A stretch of DNA of 64,000 bases from Hedera helix (GCA_947179155.2 OX359274.1:43567064-43631063), one strand, 5' to 3'; numbered from the stretch's first letter, positions 12,926-26,700 are shown. The notes: generated by a model from the sequence alone, not told the origin. Numbers and translations: made by a program.

Positions 12926-13730
12926 AATAAAGGAGTGGGCAAAAACAAAGCTTATGTTATTCAACTTTTGTGAAGGTTTAAAAATGAAGGGGAATCAAAG
13001 GTGAATCTTTTGGTATTTATGGTATACTAATAGGGAAATAAAACTACATGCACGCGACACGCGGTTTCGCGATTCTCTTCTAACACTTTCATTTCTTTAA
13101 TTTAACAACAACAAAAAATGTAAAATAAAGAGGGAGCTTGGAGAAGAAGGAAAGAGAAGGGAGGAGGTGTACTTCAATTATGAAACTAGCTATGGAGTGG
13201 AAATAAATAAACAAAGAGAGAAAGGAAAGGAAAAGAAACTTAATAGGCTGGCACGCAATACAAAGATCCCCGCCCCGCGTTTGGATTAGAAGCATCCATT
13301 TTTCTTCACTCTCACTCACATGTAAACTTTGATGACCGCCAACACAAATAAACCCACCCCACCGTCACGGTCGTCAGTCAAATACATAAATAGTAAATTT
13401 CATAGTCAGATGATTAATCATTTACTTTCGAAAGAAATTGAAGAATTTCTTAAAATTTTAATAAGATCCGTTCGTTCTTTTTTCTCTAATAAATATTTAT
13501 ATTCGTTATAATTATGTACTGGTCCTTCCGTTCCAAATTAATTCATTCCGAAGTAAGGTAAAATATACTAACAACTTACAAATAAATTTATAATTATTGA
13601 GAGAGAATTAAACTTTTCATTACAATAATACTGAATGTCTCTCTCTCTCGACTAATTGTGAGTTTGTTTGTAAATGATTAATATGCAAAGATGTATTCTC
13701 CAAATAGTAATACCTCTATGTATGATTGTA
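12926..13730. other. Unassigned intergenic sequence
   Basis: No gene supported. The open frames at 13089-13319 (minus) and 13329-13511 (plus) are short and without domain signatures. Confidence 0.5.
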
Positions 13731-13736
13731 TGAATC

Positions 13737-13795
13737 GAACTCTATACCTAAAAACACATTTAAAGGTAAAATAATAATAAAAATATTTCTCTCTC

Positions 13796-13851
<56 letters not shown>

Positions 13852-13892
13852 TATTTTTACTCTTAAATGTATTTTTAGGTGTGAACTTGAAT
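13737..13892. repeat. Inverted repeat with a (TA)n loop
   Basis: CCTAAAAACACATTTAA near 13747 pairs with TTAAATGTATTTTTAGG near 13863, and the arms extend through GGTAAAA and TTTTTAC. The roughly 50-bp (TA)n tract at 13799-13851 is the loop. It could be a small MITE whose centre became a microsatellite. Confidence 0.6.
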
Positions 13893-14850
13893 ATACACTT
13901 ACTGACATATATTCTTCTTTTAATGTCACAAACTGTGACTTTAATGGTTAGGTTACACTACTAACATTTATCTTACATTAGTAAATACTATCTTCTACCC
14001 CCCATAAATCTCATTTATTGGGACTCAAGGGAGTATAACCGGTTAAAGTCATAATAATGAAGATTAAAAGGGTACGGACCCACAAAATGTTAAGTACTTC
14101 TATAACTTAGTAGTAAATTATACTTAATTTTCATCAGTTATATATGCACGAATTAAGTACTAGTTTCTTTGTAAAGACTTGAAACTCTCATTTTCTAACT
14201 TAAATAGTGTATACATATTAACTAAAAGTATTTAGTAACATAGTAAAGATATGTTTAACCGAATGTAACGCATTTACTTTTTAAGAGAGGCTAGAATTAA
14301 AATATTTCAAACTTTACAATATGCGTTTTAAAATATTACTCCGTCGTTATGAAGTAAACTTTAAGAGTGTTTCTACATTTATTCATTTTTTTTATTCAAT
14401 TTTTTTATCCACATATAAGACAAATGAGAGTGGTCTCACCCTATTTTATCTTTAACTCAAATAAATGGGTCACACCAATTTATTTTGTATGAGAATAAGA
14501 AAAATGGGTAAGTTAAGAATTTTCCGAACTTTAATATTAGCAAGTGTTTCCCCTCAACGCACCACGGGACCAGGAACTAGCTATACATGCAATGTACCCC
14601 TCTTTAAATGATCTCAACTACCTGATCTGAAACTTCCATAATCCAAACACTTGCTCCCTTATTTATTTCTCTCTCGCTCTGTCTCTCTCCAATCTCCTCT
14701 GTTTTCCCTAGCCCACAAGTACCCACCAGATCAAGAAAACTCATTCCCTTTTCTTGATTCTGTTTTTAATTTGGCCCCCTATAGTTCCCACTTCAAACTA
14801 AATACTTGCAACAAACTTTTGCATTTAGAGAAAAAAATATCAAAAATACA
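13893..14850. other. Upstream region of the first PME gene
   Basis: The last 200 bp include a pyrimidine-rich stretch (CTCTCTCGCTCTGTCTCTCTCC, 14669-14690) that looks like a plant 5' leader. I could not choose a TATA box or transcription start with confidence. Confidence 0.4.
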
Positions 14851-17800
14851 ATGGCTCTTGCCTTAAAGAGTAATGTGGCTGTGTTACTGATATTCCTCTG
14901 TTTCACTTCTTCTCCTTTTTATAGTTCCGGTTATAATTTTGTTGCTCAGCCGGATTGCTTGAAGATTCCGGCAGAGGAGTTTGCGGGTTCTGTAAAGGCC
15001 ACAATTGATATAGTCCAACAAGTCACCTCCCTAGTTTCCGGCTACACACGTGCCTTAGGCGATTTCCGGCTGACTAATGCCATTTCCGACTGCCTTGATC
15101 TGCTTGAGCTCTCCACCGACGAATTGGCCTCCACTCTTCTTGTTACTCAGAACCCCCACAATGGTACTATTCTTTTCTAGAAAAAAATCCAGATGTAATT
15201 TTTTTTAATATAATTTGTATAGCAAAAGAGACAAATAATTTTTTACCAATGCAATAGATTCAACTTTTTACCATACAAATTATTAGAAAAAACTTGCATT
15301 GTGCTTTTTTTTTTTTTTTCCTGGATTTTTGTCTAATATTCCTAGTTTGTTGATGCAGTTTTTTTTTTTAAAAAAAAAAACTTAATCCTCTACCATTTAC
15401 ACGTCAGTGTTGCTTAGAATTCCATCCTTATCCTAGCTGTAACACAATATTAATGGAAAATTTTACGAAATTAATTTCTATTTTGTTATTCTAGACACAA
15501 GATAGATAAAGGGTCTGTAAAAGCCATTAAAATTGTTACGTGACAGTTACTTCACCCCGTTGTTTTAGTCAATATATATTTATAATATACACATAGTATG
15601 TAAACATTTATATACTAGAAGTAGTATTGATCGATGTATTTCGCATGTTTTCTGTCTCTAATTAATGGACTGACTGTTGTGTCACTCTCTTACACAACTT
15701 TTCTTGTTTTTCGCAAGTAAGATTTATATCTCACCGAAAGAACCTGGGTTGAAGAATATAGTCTTAATTTATACTCTTAATTTTGTTTAATTCCGCATGC
15801 ACGTTCTTGGATTAACTTAATCTTTTTTAAATCTTTACTAATCTCTTTTTAATCTTTTTTATTGGTTTTGGCCGACAGCTAAAGACAACAGTACGGGTAA
15901 TCTGAGCGCCGATTTGAAGACATGGTTGAGCGCCGCGTTAATAAATCAAGATACTTGTATAGAAGGCTTTGATGGCACCAATAGCTTTGTCCAAAGTTTA
16001 GTGGCCGGCAGCCTTAACCAAATTTCGTCGTTAGTTCGTGAAATTCTAGGCAACGTCCGCCTAATTCCACCTCAAAAAGTCGTCAAGGGTGGAAAAGGTG
16101 GCAGTGGCGGCAATAGGCCGGGGTGGATGAAAAAGAGGAAGCTAATTAGTGATAAATTCCCGGAATGGCTGAAATCCGATGACAGGAGATTACTGCTCCA
16201 AGTAAATGGGGTGGCGGCGGATGTGGTGGTGGCAGCGGATGGAAGTGGGAATTTTACTACTGTGACTGATGCTATAAATGCTGTCCCGGATTATGGGTCG
16301 CGGCGATTTGTGATTTATGTGAAGAAAGGAGTGTATAATGAGTATGTGGAGATTAGCAAGAAGAAATGGAACGTTATGATGGTTGGAGATGGCATGGATG
16401 TCACCGTTATTTCTGGTAACCATAGCTTTATAGGCGGTTGGACCACCTATCGTTCTGCAACATTTGGTAATTACTAACCCGTTATTTTGATTATATCATA
16501 TTTTTATTTTTAACTGGCATCAAATTTAACCATGATTTATGGCTATTTGGTTCAAGTAAATGTACATTCATCATGGGTTCCATGAAATTAATTTTGACAA
16601 TGATAGGTTATATTTTTGTTGCGACATATGTTTGGTCCCTATACGATACTATAAGTTGGGAATTGTCGGTAAGAAAAACTGTTTAGATAAAGGGGATGAA
16701 ATTGTCGGTAAAAAAAACTGTTTAGATAAAGGAGATGAAATCATTAAAGTTATAGTGTTTATGCTTAACCTCTTCAGGCTCTGTAGTGATGCCACATTGC
16801 AACTTTTAAATATTCTGTCGAAGATTTGGTAGTTTGGAGCAAAGAAAAGCTCGTTAGGTACTACTTAATGGATCAAACAGTGAATTTGTATTTAAATATG
16901 ATGAGATAAGGCACAATACGTTGTCTCAATAAATCTTCTTGGGTCATCTTATCCCACCACAGACTCACCCAAAAAATCATGAGTGAAAATATTAATGATA
17001 GCAACTTGAGTCCTTATATCCACATCCAAATATCCCACATTAATCGATGTAGGACTAAGGTGTTATATTTGTCGACTGTTTATGAGGGTTAATCGCGTCT
17101 GTTTATTAAATGTGATGTAGTCGTTGTTTGTGATGGTAAACTTAAATGCCGTGTTAATATTCAAGTGATTGATTCAGAACTTCATTTATCATACATATAC
17201 CGCAGAAAAGCACAACCTTACTAAAACAAGCCCAGGGCTCTACAGTTCTAACTTGACAACTGTTTGTTCATAATAGGGAATGCTCGAATATTCTGTAGTA
17301 AAATTGGCCAGAAATTGCCCTCAACTTGCCAAGAAAAAGGGACAGAGTAAGGAGTATCATATGTTTCAAACTTGTGCTACACTCTCCTCGTGATGAGTTG
17401 AATTTTAGAAAAATTTGTTCGATCAGCTAGAATATCGGTCCTCACATTAATCCGCACATTTTCTAGTTAGGGGGGCCAAGCATGTGAGAATTGCCGGCCA
17501 TGGTCCCTGTCGGTCATATATGTATCATATGAAACAGATTATAGTCCTCCACCTGCCTCCATACGCTTTTGCCTGTTGGGCCCGATCCGTTAATTAATTT
17601 CGGGAGATGATATTTGTTTCAATTCACCGAAAATGTACATCAATTAATGGACACTGTACATTTACCTAGTACTACATTATTGTTGAATCGGTAAATCTTA
17701 GCCTGGAAATAGTATCTAGCTTTTATTATTATTCCAAGCCACGATAAAGTACTAATAATGGTAAAGATTTAATGTGTGATGTGCAGGTGTTAAAGGCCAG

Positions 17801-18490
17801 GGATTCATAGCCCGAGACATGACATTTGAGAACACTGCAGGACCCGAAAATCATCAGGCCGTGGCATTCCGATCTGACTCCGATCTATCGGTTTTGTATC
17901 GGTGCGCCATAAGGGGTTACCAGGACACTCTATACGCCCACTCTCAGCGCCAATTCTACCGGGAATGCCACATTACAGGCACCGTGGATTTCATCTTTGG
18001 CGATGCCTCTGCAGTCTTCCAGAACTGCCAAATACTAGCTCGAAAAGGTTTACCAAACCAAAAAAATACCATTACAGCTCAAGGCCGCAAAGAGGAAGCC
18101 GAGACTACCGGATTCTCTATACAATTCTCCAACATATCGGTCGAGCCAAATGTACTAGCAAATTCAACTGCGAACTCCACGCTCACGTACCTTGGGCGAC
18201 CATGGAAATTGTATTCGAGAACAGTAATTATGCAATCGTATATTAGCAATGCAATAAGGCCAGAAGGGTGGCTAGAATGGAACACGAGTTTCGCCTTGGA
18301 TACACTTTATTACGGTGAATACGTGAACTATGGACCGGGGGCTGGTTTGGGCAGCAGGGTCAAGTGGCCAGGGTATCATGTACTGAATACTTCAGCTCAA
18401 GCCAATGCATTCACTGTGGCTCAGTTTCTTTTGGGTAACTCTTGGTTGCCACCAACTGGTGTCAAATATACTGCTGGATTGGTGCTATGA
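14851..18490 (+). CDS. Pectin methylesterase with inhibitor-like pro-domain (PME 1 of cluster)
   Basis: Predicted pectinesterase (EC 3.1.1.11, CE8 family), which demethylates cell-wall homogalacturonan after secretion. Inferred exons are 14851-15163, 15879-16466 and 17787-18490 (GT-AG, both introns phase 1), giving 534 residues, a normal length for a PME with pro-domain. The start at 14851 is followed directly by a hydrophobic signal peptide (VAVLLIFLCFTSS); an in-frame upstream ATG at 14806 would bury it. A PMEI-like domain comes next, then RKLI and RRLL, the basic sites where the pro-region is usually removed, then DGSGNFTTV. Catalytic-domain motifs: HQAVAF (Q324), GYQDTL (D347), VDFIFG (D368), LGRPW (R438). 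The second cysteine of the usual N-terminal PMEI pair is absent. Intron 2 (1320 bp) contains a 36-bp tandem duplication. The family call is firm; the exon limits come from splice-site reading only. Confidence 0.93.
16662..16742. repeat. 36-bp tandem duplication in intron 2 of PME 1
   Basis: GTCGGTAAGAAAAACTGTTT and the following AGATAAAGGGGATGAAATT occur twice in a row with two or three differences. They make the otherwise meaningless frame at 16560-16832. Confidence 0.8.
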
Positions 18491-21400
18491 AAACTTGGAA
18501 TTAGTATATCAACTGCTCTAGTGTGTCAATTGACACTCTCTTTCTTTTCCTTTTTTTTTTTTTTTTTTTTTAAACTATAACATAATTATTTATCTGTTCT
18601 TGTTGGCCTATTCTCATTTGCCTTTTTTGTGGCAGTGAGAGTTGTGGAGAAAAAGCATTGATATGGGATCAAAGTTGATTCATTGGTTCAAACTTGCAAT
18701 CAAATACTAGTGTATTATGTCTTTTTCTGTTTTATTACAGGGGGGTGGAACCTCACACTTAACAATTTAAAACATTCAACTATGTTCATTACAGCTTCCA
18801 AGCTAGATATTAGCTAATTACAATTTACAACGAAAGAAGAGTTTAAAATGAATAATTTTCCCAACTCTTCAGGCTTTGTTGGTTGTAGATGTTGGATCGG
18901 ATCCGGGTCAATTTGACCCACGAGTGTCTAACCCCAAAGTAATTTAATGCACCTCCTACACTGAATCTGGTGTCGCATCAGTTATGGCTCTGGTCAATTG
19001 GTACAGCCTACAAGCATAGGTAGACAGATCATGTTACTCATTTCAACTGTCTATAGTGATTCAATGAAGTTGGACAATACTTCTAATTTTTTTTTTAATT
19101 ATTATTTTGAAATACAGATAATTTAACACTGATCGAAATTGGCGGGGCCTTTGTGTTAGAATCTGGTTTGGTTAGGTTTTCCAGAGAGAGACTTACCAAA
19201 GCACAACTCAAAACTAGGATGGTCCATAGGAAATGAATCGTGGAACTAAGACGTTCTCATAGGAGCAAGCTTAGTTGTTGAAAATATATGGGTCATATAT
19301 ATTCATCTGAAATTAAATTTTGATTCAAAATATTAATTAATTAGATTTATGATTTATTAGAGTATATATATGTCCTTAATTTTTTTCTTTATATTTCGAT
19401 ATTATATTTTACTATCACGTGATATCTCAACATTCGAAACTAAAACAAATTTGTAGAGACGAGTTAGTAGAAGTGAGCTTCCCGGGCGAGAGCAAGTTAG
19501 TAAAGAGTCTTGGGGCTAAACTGTGTTCAGGGTAGATCCAAGCCCTTGGACCTTGGTGTTTAGTATGGTAAAAATTTTAAGAAAAAAACCCCACAAAAAA
19601 TATAATAAAATAAATTACAAAACTAAAAATTCTCAAATATTATTTATAATAATATTTTTTTAAATTTCATTCTTTAAAATTGTTGCAATAATAGCCTCAT
19701 TTTTAATATTTATAAAAATATCATATTTAATATAAGTTACTAAATAATGAGAAAGTCTAAGTGGCGATGTAGGTACAAGTTTGAGACATTTAATAGTTTT
19801 TTAGGCTGGATAGATACTAAGATTAGCAATACTCCCAGATGGTGCCTGAGAAGCCTATCTGAAATTTAAGTTAGCATATGCCTCAAATGATAGCCTAAAT
19901 TTTTTAAGCTTAAGAGATTAATTAGAACAAACTGTTAAAATAAGGTAACATGCCTTATAATAAGTGGAGTGAAGACCCTTATTTATGTGCGGAGAATTTG
20001 TGAAAATATTTTATTTAATTATGAGGATATTAATTTCAAAATAATTAACCACGATAAATTTATTTGTACGCAGAGCTTTTATGTCAAAATTTGGGCAATG
20101 AATGACCCCGAAATTATTTAAATTTACATGAAATGTCATAGCGTCGCGTGCACAGTATGGACTACCGTACATTGCACCGCATGCTCGTTTGCTGAATTAC
20201 ATCTGCTTTTTCCCACAAGCAAATACACAATTATGGCAATCACTTGTTCACCGAAATCAAGGAATTTATGATAGAATGAATACAGAATGAAATAAAGAAA
20301 AAAATAAAATAGAGAGTAGAATGATTTATTTCATTTTGATTAAAATTAGTTATTCTATAAATTTTTTTAAAAAATAAAATTCAGAAATTTTAGAGAAATG
20401 TGAATAGTTTATTCTATTATAATGAAGCAACTAAATACAATTTTTTTATTTTATAAAAATGAGTTGCTCTATTTCCACATTTATTCCTTCAATTCTTCCT
20501 AGGGCTGAATAATAAATCGAATATAACCAAAAAATCGACCAGGCCGAATTGAACCAACAATAAAATAAACTAAAAATTATAAAATCAGTGGACCGACAAC
20601 TAGTAAAAAAAATCGAGATTCGGCCGGTCAATTTTGGTTTAGTTTTAAAAAAATTGACACTGACCGAACCGATCAAATTCTAAAAATTATAATATAATTA
20701 TATATTTTACATACTTATATTAAGTCAGAAAAGCAAATTTGGTGAAGTTAATAGAGTCTGTAGTGCTGAATTTTAAGTTATCAATTCATTTGATTATTTT
20801 GAGTGATTGTCAAGGCCTGAAGCTTCTCCAAACAACTACTGGTAACAAAAATCACAAAGTTTCTGTTCATTACATTATTAAACTCACATTAATAGTATGA
20901 TGAAGGATAAACTTTTTTTGGTAACTTATCCTTTATAATTCAGCTGTGAATGACAGTGACATTTAATAATTACAAGTAGACAGATTCCTTTAATTACTCC
21001 CTTTAACGTTCACTAGCCATAAGTATAATTATATATTATAAAATATGATGAATATACCATTTTATCTTTTATATATGCTTAAGTTTTGTATCCGATCTAA
21101 TTGTCTAAATCAATTGATTTAATCGAGAATTGAATAGGTTGATAATTGATTATAAAGTAAAAATTTCAATGATTCTAATTTTTAATTTTTTATAATCGTT
21201 TTAAATGATTTGATTATTTTTTAAATACAAAATCGATTAAACTGATTATTATGCAACCCAAATCCAAACGTAGCATTAAAGATTCAAAATGACAGAGATA
21301 CCCATGACTTTTGAAAGGAAAAGCTCCAACTAGGCCCTATAAGTTATGCAATTGGCTAACATTCTTTATGATCCATATCCAATAACTGGACACACTATTC

Positions 21401-23864
21401 TTTTAGTCCTCCTTTTGTCCCATAATGAAAGTGTTGTCGTCTATCCATCAAGTCTAGTAATTCACTATTGAAAAAAATTTCAAATGTTTTTTTTTTTCTG
21501 AATGGTGTTTGTAATTTTCAAAATACATTTAAAAATTTGTTTTTTGACAATAATTTATTCTAAACGTAATTTATTTAATTCAAAAACACAATATTTAGCG
21601 CTTAAACAAAACACAACAGAAATCGTGTGGTGCATTTAGACTTCTAAATGTTACAGCTCCTAAAATATCAAACGTTAATAACCAAAAAAAATAAATAAGA
21701 GTACATTTTAATTGCTGCATTACTATCATATACTCCCACTATTTTTTTAATAAAAATTTAAACTAGATTGTAAAGTTATGTGATGTTTAAATTTTCTTAA
21801 AAGAAATGCTTCTTTAAAGTGAGATAACAAATACTAGAGAATATATAAGAAAGGTTTGTATAACACTGCCTAGGAAGGTTACAAAACATGGCTTTCTCCC
21901 ATAGTCCCATGCAAATGAAAAGCTAATCGCAAGTTGCACTAAATTCTAAAATATCGCGCGCGCCCACAACTATACCGCAAGTTACATGTATGTCACGGAC
22001 AGAGTTTCAACTGACTACTTCCTCCCAAATGCAGTCACAGCCATGATTAATTTAGTGGTTTCTTGATTATATTTGCAAATATCCTCTCTCTCTTTCTCAC
22101 CCATGTCCCCTTATTTTGACATAGAACAAGATACGTCCACATCATCTGTAAAATCTTGTAAGCTGTAAGATCATATAAATGGAGGATTTGGATTTCATAC
22201 AATTAGTTTTGGACAATCTATTTGGATAGTTCTATAGAAATTATTAGTTGCAATGGTATACTAGAGAGTTGTATGTTATTGGTGAATTGTGATTCGAACT
22301 TTATTTCAGAAGTGATTATAAAGTTACTCAAAAGGTAATTGAACTCATTTCAATTTTCAGTTGAATTATAGTTACTTATATTGTGTTATATAAAAAGGAG
22401 ATCGTACAACGTATGATGTACGAATTTTCTAAAAGATAGTAAAACTGTTAGTCGCCGATCGTGGACTATCACAAACATTTTGGACGAGTCACATAAATTT
22501 TGGTTCTTATGTGATTATTTTTTCTTTGATTTTCTGTTTACTATTATTTTTACTGCATTATTTTTCTATAACATTGGATTATATAATTTTTACCAAACAC
22601 GTATTATAATCGCAACTCTGTATAAATATAACTTACTCTTATTGAACTGCCCAATGGACCGTCGAAAATCAATTATTTGAAATCAAGATCCATTGACGGC
22701 TCACAGGATGTTCCCTTTATCCTAAATAAATGTCTCCTTTAAACTTTTGACTTATTTTATATGCATGCATTACCCGATTAAACATTTTTTTTTAAAGAAA
22801 TTAATAAAAAAAACTTATATTCAAAAGTGTTCTAGGTAAATCTTAGCGGAGGTTTTTACTTTTATGATCTAGAGTGTGACAAATTATACAATCCGCTAGT
22901 AGTTATTTGTTACTAGTATTAACTGAGCAGCTTCTTTTGTAGAACTGCTGAGCTTCGACGGACTTCTTAAATATACGTGTATTATCTCCATTACTTCTTG
23001 ATTACCTCTCTCTCTCTTTACGTCTCTTGATACAACTTGAAATGATAAAATGATAATATTATTTTTAAACTGAATTCTGGTATTATAATACCGTCGAAGC
23101 ACTCATTTATATACATAAACTATTTGACAATTAACAAACTAAATAATAATCATACTGTCCTATCTGCAAGAGAACATGAATGACTTCATTAACCTTTGTT
23201 ATAAGTTTATAATAATGGCACTGATACAATGTGACGTTATTTTACCAAAATTGTTTGTTGAGCTGTCTAAATTATTATTGTTTATCTGTCTATTTTTTTT
23301 AATCGTTGTTTGAATAGTGTTATCGTCTTTTTATTATTATTTTTTTTCAAAATTTTGAAACAGCATAACTGACAGATAATCCCTCTCTCTCCCCCCGTGT
23401 AGGAAAACAGTAGCTCACAGGATTAGAATATTTCTTTATTCTCTTTAGCATTACAATAGGACAACACTAGCCATTCAAAGTCATACTGCACGTGAGAGCA
23501 TATAATTCTCTCTCGTGAATGAATAATAAGATGATACTCAAAATACCATTACTCATATTGAGAAAATTGTTGCTCATCACCACAAAAAAAAAAAAAAAAC
23601 TATGTTATTAATCTATTCTAAATTAATGCAAGATATTATTTTAATTGATTGACAACTAGCCATTTTATAGTCTCATTTCACAAAAATAATTCCATTGGCA
23701 AAATTCGATAATATTAAGGATGTGTGTTTTATTCCATATATACTTTGGTTTTCAAAAAGTTTTTAGTTTAGTAATAGTATTAGGTGCTTGTGAATATTAT
23801 GTTATTTTATACTGGTATTATTTATGGTGCTCTACTTGTTAAATGGAGAGTATTTCTTTTGAGC
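18491..23864. other. 5.4-kb intergenic region between PME 1 and PME 2
   Basis: The 3' flank of PME 1 carries a poly-T run (about 18548-18570). The rest is AT-rich with no supported gene; the open frames at 20446-20676, 22480-22680 and 22896-23102 lack any domain signal. One repeat remnant lies at 20500-20690. Confidence 0.5.
20500..20690. mobile_element. Remnant of a TAGGGCTG-ended, CGGTT-rich repeat
   Basis: It starts TAGGGCTGAATAATAAATCG and contains repeated CGGCC, ACCGA and CGAAT motifs up to GACCGAACCGATCAAATTCT. The terminus matches that of the remnant ending at 11003, so it is probably a non-autonomous hAT-like fragment. Confidence 0.45.
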
Positions 23865-23872
23865 TATATAAG
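23865..23872 (+). promoter_or_regulatory. Candidate TATA box of PME 2
   Basis: TATATAAG lies 54 bp upstream of the chosen ATG, which would leave a short leader of about 20-25 nt if transcription starts 30 bp downstream. Position and match are good, but the region is AT-rich. Confidence 0.45.
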
Positions 23873-23918
23873 TAACAGAAATCTTGTCAAATTTTCCTTT
23901 CATCTCTCATCTCATGCC

Positions 23919-26423
23919 ATGGTTTCCTCCATCGGAAAATATTACCTTTTCCTTTGCTTTCTTTTCTTCACAACCTCATGTGCTCTTTTCCCTTCTACTT
24001 CTTCCACCCAAAATTCCCTGCATTCCCCTCAAAATCTTTCTTCTATGAAATCTCTCTGCAAATCCACACCATACCCAGAAACATGCTTAGACTCGCTAAA
24101 ACTCTCAATCTCCATAGATCCCATTTCCATTATTTCCTTCCTCCTCCATTCCCTTCAAACCGCATTATCCGAAACTTTGAAGCTTTCAAATATATTTGCC
24201 AATATCAACACTAACAACAACAATTATATTATTGAGAAACAAAGGGGAACCATCCAAGACTGCAAAGAGCTTCACCAAATAACTTTTTCTGCTATAAGCA
24301 AAACAGCTTCAAAAATCAGCACCACTAAAAGTACAAATTCAGCTGATTTATCTGACGCAAGAGCTTTTCTCAGTGCAGCTCTCACTAACAAAAACACTTG
24401 TTTAGAAGGCCTGGATTCCGCGACCGGGCCTTCTAAACAAGTGCTAGTAAATTCGGTTATAACTACTTATAAACATGTTAGTAATTCCCTATCCCTTCTA
24501 TCTAAGACTTTTAGTGGTCATGGGCCTTACGACGGCCCAAAAGCCCGTCATTACCGCCGTCTGTTGGGCCTTCCAAAATGGTTGTCAAGAAAGGATAGTA
24601 AGATTTTGGAGGATGATTATGATGTTCCAACGGAGTTTGTGATCACGGTGGCTGCTGATGGGACTGGAAACTTTACAACCATCAACGATGCTATCAATTT
24701 TGCTCCGAATAATAGTATTGATAGTAGAATATTCATCTACATTAGCCAAGGGGTGTATGAGGAAAATGTTGACATTCCTAGCTATAAACCCAACATTGTT
24801 CTGCTCGGGGATGGAAGTGATGTTACTTTTATTATTGGAAATAGAAGTGTCGGCGATAGCTGGACTACATTCAGATCCGCCACTGTCGGTAAAGATTACT
24901 TCCTGTCTTGCAAAAAGTGTCTTTTTGGGATCATCTCTAATTCTCTATTACATTAATATTTTAATTTCCCCTAATACATATCTAACGACACAAATATTAC
25001 TTTTGACGACACAACTATTTACAATGAATTTTATTACGTCGCTAATTATTTACAATAAATTTTATTTTGTCTCTAAATGTAATATTTGTATCATTATATA
25101 TGTATTAGAAAAAATTAAATAATAAATATAATAGAAGGGATCCTAATCCCATTTTTTGCATCAAAATTGCCACATAACTTAAAATGATTCGATTTTTGTC
25201 CAACCCGCAAAGATGGACAAAATACAACCACGAGTAAATTGTGATCCACATGGTTTAAATATCTAGTGGTTTTTGTGACAATGAGCATGATTGCCATGAA
25301 ATAAATTAAATTCAATAGGATAATATTACATTCAATAGTTAACAAATAGTTTAAGCTAAGATAATGTCAATGCAATAAGTGTCTTTGAAATGAAAAATGT
25401 GTGTAACACTGTCATTAAATGCATATTTATTATGATACAATAAGTGTTTTGCCATTATCAACATGTCAAGACCACTATCCCTTCCATTATAATTTTTATC
25501 TAATTTTTCTCGATACATATATAACAACTTAAAAATTACTTTTAGCAACGATAATTATTTGTGATGAATATTAATGAGTTGCTAAGAGGAATTTATGTTA
25601 TATGTGTATTGAGGAAAATTGATTAGAAAACAGGATCTTCATCCAACATCTCTATTTAGGATTAGATAAAGATTTATTAGAAAAATATTGATCAATTTCC
25701 CCCCCTTTTTTGGGGGGTTTTGAATTGATGTTAGCGGTGTCTGCTGAAGGATTCTTGGCGCGCGACATTACCATTGAGAATAGGGCAGGACCAAAGAAGC
25801 ACCAAGCCGTTGCCCTTCGGATTAACGCGGACTTAGCAGCAATCTACAGGTGCACCATAAGTGGTTACCAAGACACATTATACACCCACTCCTTTCGACA
25901 ATTTTATAGAGAATGTGACATTTCTGGCAGCATAGATTACATATTTGGAAATGCAGCTGTGATATTTCAAGGTTGTAACATTGTGTCCAAAATGCCATTG
26001 CCCGGGCAATTCACCGTGATCACAGCACAATCTCGAGACAACCCAGATGAGGCAACTGGAATCGCCATACAAAATTGTTCGATATCGGCTACAAATGACT
26101 TGTACTCAAATTCCAGCCACGTTAAAAGTTACCTAGGGAGACCGTGGAAGATGTACTCGAGGACCGTCTATATAGAGTCATATATTGATGACTTTATCAA
26201 TCCGGAAGGGTGGACGAAGTGGAGTGGTGGTGATGGCCTAGAAACTTTATATTATGGAGAGTATGAAAATATTGGGCCTGGTTCTAGGACAAACAATAGA
26301 GTTACTTGGCCAGGGTATTATGTAATGGATTATTATGATGCTGCTAATTTCACTGTATCGGATTTTATTGCTGGGCAAGAATGGCTGGCTTCGACTTCTT
26401 TTCCCTATTATGATGGGGTTTAA
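23919..26423 (+). CDS. Pectin methylesterase with inhibitor pro-domain (PME 2 of cluster)
   Basis: Predicted secreted pectinesterase acting on wall pectin. Two inferred exons, 23919-24888 and 25735-26423, join in phase 1 and give 552 residues. The ATG at 23919 gives a clean signal peptide (YYLFLCFLFFTTSCALF); the longer upstream frame has none. The PMEI domain is complete: CKSTPYPETC, then IQDC and NTC complete the four-cysteine set plus one. RRLL in HYRRLLGLPKWL is a likely pro-region cleavage site. Catalytic domain: DGTGNFTTI, KHQAVAL, GYQDTLY (D370), a DYIFG variant of DFIFG (D391), YLGRPWK (R459). The single 846-bp intron sits at the same codon as the last intron of PME 1 and PME 3 and holds two hairpin MITEs. 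All catalytic residues are kept, so it is probably functional. Family certain, orthology not assigned. Confidence 0.93.
24958..25116. mobile_element. Hairpin MITE in the PME 2 intron, copy 1
   Basis: Left arm TTTAATTTCCCCTAATACAT and right arm (reverse complement) TTTAATTTTTTCTAATACAT pair, and the match continues through ATCTAACGACACAAATATTAC against ATATAATGATACAAATATTAC. The element is close to one long palindrome of about 155 bp. Exact ends and target duplication are uncertain. Confidence 0.7.
25497..25634. mobile_element. Hairpin MITE in the PME 2 intron, copy 2
   Basis: CTAATTTTTCTCGATACATA pairs with the reverse complement CTAATCAATTTTCCTCAATA, and the arms continue to TTTTAGCAAC against CTCTTAGCAAC. 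The arm sequence resembles copy 1 (TCTAATACATAT / TCGATACATATATAAC), so the two probably belong to one family. Confidence 0.7.
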
Positions 26424-26700
26424 TCAATTCTTTTATTCAATACTTCCCATTCTTTTATTCAGTACTTAGCTCGATTTTAACAATATATTGGACAAGTACC
26501 TTTTTTGTTATTTTATTTTATTTTTTGAATGTCCCACTTTGGAAGGATATAAGTACAAATATAATAATTTTTAAATTTTTCACTATTATTTATACTTTAA
26601 TCGAACCTAAAACCTAATGGTTACAGTATAGGGAATCGATTAGAATCATCGGTCTAAGTCATCATTGTCAGGAAGAGAGAACTATTTTAATGTACGGTAA

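Noticed and set aside
16560..16832. 90-codon frame in PME 1 intron 2
   Set aside because: Built on a 36-bp tandem duplication, with no homology signal, between two good exons.
23784..23918. Upstream 45-codon extension of PME 2
   Set aside because: It includes the candidate TATA box, and the ATG at 23919 alone gives a proper signal peptide.
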